Positions 61,343-64,000 of a stretch of DNA of 64,000 nucleotides are shown here, in pieces (position 1 is the first letter of the stretch; every line of letters starts with the position of its first letter). Made by a program: the position numbers and the translations under genes. The DNA lies in the NCBI RefSeq assembly GCF_003315035.1, contig NZ_QNRE01000001.1, positions 469,224-533,223 of the forward strand, written 5' to 3'. The notes under the pieces were generated by a model, which saw only the letters and a program-made list of their open reading frames with translations, had not been told where the DNA came from and did not search any database. This DNA is from Nocardia puris (GTDB taxonomy: Bacteria > Actinomycetota > Actinomycetes > Mycobacteriales > Mycobacteriaceae).

Positions 61343-62071
61343 ATGTCGAAGAAGACACTTGTTGGCAAACGTGTGGCGATCATCGGTGGGGCGAGCGGAA
61401 TCGGCCGCGAAACCGCCTTGGCCTTCCTGGCCGCCGGGTCCTGGGTGGTGATCGGGGACCCGGATCACGGACGGGCGCGCGCCGTGGCCGATCAGTTCGG
61501 ACGATTGCACGGGGGCGTGATCCACGGCCTGACGCTGGACACCGCTCGCGCGGAGGCGTTCCCCGACTTTCTCGACGCGGCCGCGCGCAAACTCGGCGGG
61601 CTCGACGCGGTGGTGAACGCCGCCGACGCGCCACCGGCCGAGGAGTTCCTGGTCGAGTCCGACGCCGATACCGACCGCCAGATCGACGTGAACCTGCGCG
61701 CGGTCATCGCCGGAACCCGCGCGGCCGCACGGGCATTCCTCGACCAGGGCAGCGGCCACATCGTCAATATCGGCTCGGCGGCAGGCGTGACGGGCGCGCT
61801 CGGCACGGCCGTCTACTGCGCCACCAAGCACGCCGTCACCGGGCTCGGCGCCGCCCTCCAGGACGGGTTGGCCGAACGCGGCGTGCTCGTCAGCACGGTG
61901 GCACCCGGCTACGCGCCGGGCCCGGAACCGGTGGCCGACGCCATCGTGGCGTGCGTCGAACAACGCCGGGGCGGCCTGGTGGACGTCGGCCAGCCCGGCT
62001 GGTTCGCGACCGCGCGCCCCGCTCCCATCCACCTGCGCCGCCGCGTGCGCCGCCTGTTCGGTGCGGCGTAA
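61343..62071 (+). CDS. SDR family oxidoreductase
   Basis: A 242-residue short-chain dehydrogenase: IIGGASGIGRETALAFLAAG, Asp after strand 2 (VVIGDPDHGR, NAD preference), VVNAADAP in place of NNAG, Ser in IVNIGSAAG, and Tyr-x-x-x-Lys in VYCATKHAVTGL. The C-terminus is basic. Substrate unknown. Together with the FadD-like ligase on the other side, a lipid-related role is likely. ATG 61343. Confidence 0.92.
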   Translation: MSKKTLVGKRVAIIGGASGIGRETALAFLAAGSWVVIGDPDHGRARAVADQFGRLHGGVIHGLTLDTARAEAFPDFLDAAARKLGGLDAVVNAADAPPAEEFLVESDADTDRQIDVNLRAVIAGTRAAARAFLDQGSGHIVNIGSAAGVTGALGTAVYCATKHAVTGLGAALQDGLAERGVLVSTVAPGYAPGPEPVADAIVACVEQRRGGLVDVGQPGWFATARPAPIHLRRRVRRLFGAA

Positions 62072-62210
62072 GGCGCGTATCGCCTTCCTAGCCGCGCGCA
62101 GATCGCCGTTCGGCAATGCAGACGGCACGCCGATGCCGCGGTAGCCCGCCCGACGACGCGGCTCCGAGAACAGAGGAGAAGGCGACCGCGGCCGCGAAAA
62201 CGGGTCGGAG

Positions 62211-63839
62211 CTAGGGCTGTTCGCGCAGGACGCGGACGAGGACCTTGCCGGTCGGGTTGCGGGGCAACGCCTCGGCGAACCGCACGTCGCGGGGCACTTT
62301 GAAGCGGGCCAGGTGGCTGCGGACGTGGTCGCGCACGTCGTCGGCGGTGAGCGAGTGGCCGGGGCGGACGACCACCACGGCGCGCAGGCGCTGGCCGTGG
62401 CGCTCGTCGTCCACCCCGAACGCGCAGACCTCCTCGATCGCCGGGTGGGCGGCGAGCAGTTCCTCCACCTCGCCCGGGAAGACGTTCTCGCCACCGGAGA
62501 CGATCATGTCGTCCTCGCGGCCTTCGACGAAAAGCCTGCCCGCGCTGTCGAAATGGCCGAGGTCGCCGGTGGCGATCAGACGGCCGAGGCGGGTCTTGTC
62601 GCCGCCGCCGGTGTAGCCGTCGAACCGGAAGTCGTTGCCCACGAAGATGCGTCCGGTGCGGCCACGCGGCAGCTCCCGGTCGTGGTCGTCGAAGATCTTC
62701 ACGGTGGCGCTCGGCACCGGCCTGCCGACGCAGCCCGGCTCGACGGCCAGATCGGCGGGAGTGGCGATGGTCGCGTAGGCGACCTCGGTGGAGCCGTACA
62801 GATTGTGCACCACGGGCCCGAACGCCTCGGTGACCCGCACGCACAGTTCCGCGCCGAGCTGTGAACCCGCGACGACGATGATGCGCAACCGCGAGAAGTC
62901 CAGTCCCGCACGCGCTTGCGGTCCGAGGTCCACGATGCGCCGCAGCATCGCGGGCACCGCCACCAGCGCCGTCGCGCGATGGGTGTGCAGGCTCCGCAGC
63001 ACCTCGGCCGGGTCGAACCGGCGTCGCACCACCAGCGTCGACCCGAAGCCCAGCGCCATGATGGCGTGCGCGAAGCCGAGCGTGTGGAACAGCGGCGCCG
63101 GGCATTCGGTGACTTCGCGGGCGCGGAACGGGATGCGGCTCAGGATCGCGCCGAGCGGGGCGAGGGAGAGCGGTTCACGCCGGGCGGCGCCCTTGGGCGT
63201 GCCGGTGGTACCGCTGGTGAGCAGCACGATCTTCGCGGTGGTGGCCGGGCGGCGCGGCGGGGTGCGCGCACCGGCCGCGATGAGGTTGTCGAGGGAGTCG
63301 ACGGCGGGCGCGTCGGTCCAGGCGCGGAAGCGGCCGCGCCGGGTGCGCAGGTCGCCGAGGATGCCGGTGTACTCGTCGTCGTGGACCAGCAGGTCGGCGC
63401 CTTCGCGTTCGGCCACCTCGCGCAGTTGCGGTCCGGCGAAATCGGTGTTGAGCAGGATGACGCGCGCACCGCATTTGGCGGCGGCGAACAGGGCGTAGTG
63501 GAAGCCGCGGTGGTTGCGGGCCAGGATCGCGACGCCTTCGCCGTCGCGCAGGCCGCGCGCTCGCCAGGCATTGGCCAGGGCGCTGCTGCGCTCGTCGAGT
63601 TCGCGGAAGGTGACCGCGCCCCGCTCGTCGATCAGCGCCGCGCGGTCGCGGTAGCGCAGCGCGGCGAAAGTGACCAGTCCGCCGAGCGTGCCGAAGCGCG
63701 CCACGGCGGCGCCCATGTGCACCAACCGATCCGGCCGTTCCGGCGTGACCAGCCCGGCGCGCACCGCGAGGCTCGCGTAGTAGGTCTCGTCGGCGATCCG
63801 CCGCGCCGCGCCGGTCGCGATCGCGCTCACCCGCTTCAT
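62211..63839 (-). CDS. Fatty acyl-CoA ligase (FadD-type)
   Basis: A 542-residue AMP-forming ligase. P-loop VLLTSGTTGTPKGAARR, LYGSTEVAYATIATPADL (A5), ATGDLGHFDSAGRLFV (A7), VEGREDDMIVSGGENVFPGEVE (A8) and the C-terminal catalytic Lys in RNPTGKVLVRVL. It resembles mycobacterial FadD12-type enzymes that activate fatty or related acids with ATP to acyl-CoA. Substrate chain length is unknown. ATG 63839. Confidence 0.92.
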   Translation of the reverse strand: MKRVSAIATGAARRIADETYYASLAVRAGLVTPERPDRLVHMGAAVARFGTLGGLVTFAALRYRDRAALIDERGAVTFRELDERSSALANAWRARGLRDGEGVAILARNHRGFHYALFAAAKCGARVILLNTDFAGPQLREVAEREGADLLVHDDEYTGILGDLRTRRGRFRAWTDAPAVDSLDNLIAAGARTPPRRPATTAKIVLLTSGTTGTPKGAARREPLSLAPLGAILSRIPFRAREVTECPAPLFHTLGFAHAIMALGFGSTLVVRRRFDPAEVLRSLHTHRATALVAVPAMLRRIVDLGPQARAGLDFSRLRIIVVAGSQLGAELCVRVTEAFGPVVHNLYGSTEVAYATIATPADLAVEPGCVGRPVPSATVKIFDDHDRELPRGRTGRIFVGNDFRFDGYTGGGDKTRLGRLIATGDLGHFDSAGRLFVEGREDDMIVSGGENVFPGEVEELLAAHPAIEEVCAFGVDDERHGQRLRAVVVVRPGHSLTADDVRDHVRSHLARFKVPRDVRFAEALPRNPTGKVLVRVLREQP

Positions 63840-63922
63840 GTCACACCACCACCCGGAAGTCAGCTATCCCACAGTAGGTGCCGCGCCTCGCGCCGTCGAG
63901 AATCCCGGGTCAAGATTGGTTC

Positions 63923-64000
63923 ATGTCCCAGCAGCCGCGCATCGGCGTCGACGACCTCACCGGCCCCGACATCCTCGCGTTGCTCACGGCGCACCTGGCC
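63923..64000 (+). CDS. GNAT family acetyltransferase (5' fragment)
   Basis: Only 26 residues before the window ends. The segment VDDLTGPDILALL is the usual N-terminus of a small GNAT family seen in many bacteria. ATG 63923. Confidence 0.5.
   Translation, partial: MSQQPRIGVDDLTGPDILALLTAHLA

Overview
This window is high-GC actinobacterial DNA, most likely from Nocardia or a close relative in the Mycobacteriales. The gene order matches, as I recall it, the Mycobacterium tuberculosis stretch Rv2693c-Rv2703 (DUF3159, OB-fold protein, hydrolase, DUF3710, dut, DUF3093, DUF4193, cei, suhB, ppgK, sigA), followed further on by a YihY/BrkB protein, DUF3039, DUF3099, sigB, ideR and a PAC2 protein (Rv2707-Rv2714). 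Many start codons are GTG. At least nine genes have a TANNNT box 6-8 nt in front of the start codon, the pattern expected of leaderless actinobacterial transcripts. I see no tRNA, rRNA, CRISPR array, insertion sequence or integrase.

Layout. 1-9.5 kb: the end of an ECF sigma factor gene, then the conserved housekeeping block ending in the principal sigma factor sigA. 9.5-15 kb: an MHYT-domain membrane sensor, then an ethanolamine use operon (permease, EutB, EutC) without microcompartment genes. 15-20 kb: a rhomboid-like protein, a KhtTU-like cation/proton antiporter with its RCK_C subunit, a GAP-family membrane protein and a histidine kinase/response regulator pair. 20-30 kb: an accessory stretch of TetR regulators, a START-like protein, a luciferase-like oxidoreductase, a SNF2 helicase plus SWIM protein pair behind a large palindrome, two adjacent broken genes (TSUP permease and methyltransferase), an AraC regulator and an SDR/TetR divergent pair.

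30-48 kb: a DEAH helicase, YihY/BrkB protein, a 19-bp tandem repeat, DUF3039, DUF3099, an MFS transporter, a VOC protein, a large methyltransferase, sigB with an ECF-type promoter, a DUF4333 lipoprotein, a degenerate 60-bp repeat, then an overlapping acuC-pat pair (lysine deacetylase plus acetyltransferase), ideR, galE and DUF4192. 48-55 kb: a lipoprotein, a PAC2 protein, a DUF3516-type helicase, and a polyamine operon in which a PLP decarboxylase is followed by an S-adenosylmethionine decarboxylase/spermidine synthase fusion. 55-64 kb: a gamma-glutamylcyclotransferase-like protein, a lactonase-like metallo-hydrolase, the oxyR/ahpC-ahpD peroxide defence locus, a PhzF protein, DUF5134, AraC/SDR divergent genes, a FadD-type acyl-CoA ligase and the start of a GNAT gene.

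How parts fit together: sigA, sigB, the ECF factor and ideR make this a regulatory hub. The acuC-pat overlap suggests reversible lysine acetylation controlled as one unit, and the polyamine operon suggests a complete ornithine-to-spermidine route in two polypeptides. The items most worth follow-up are acuC-pat, the SpeD-SpeE fusion, the TetR/SNF2 palindrome with an unusual helicase start, the ECF-type promoters at sigB and the DUF7455 gene, and the tandem repeats.
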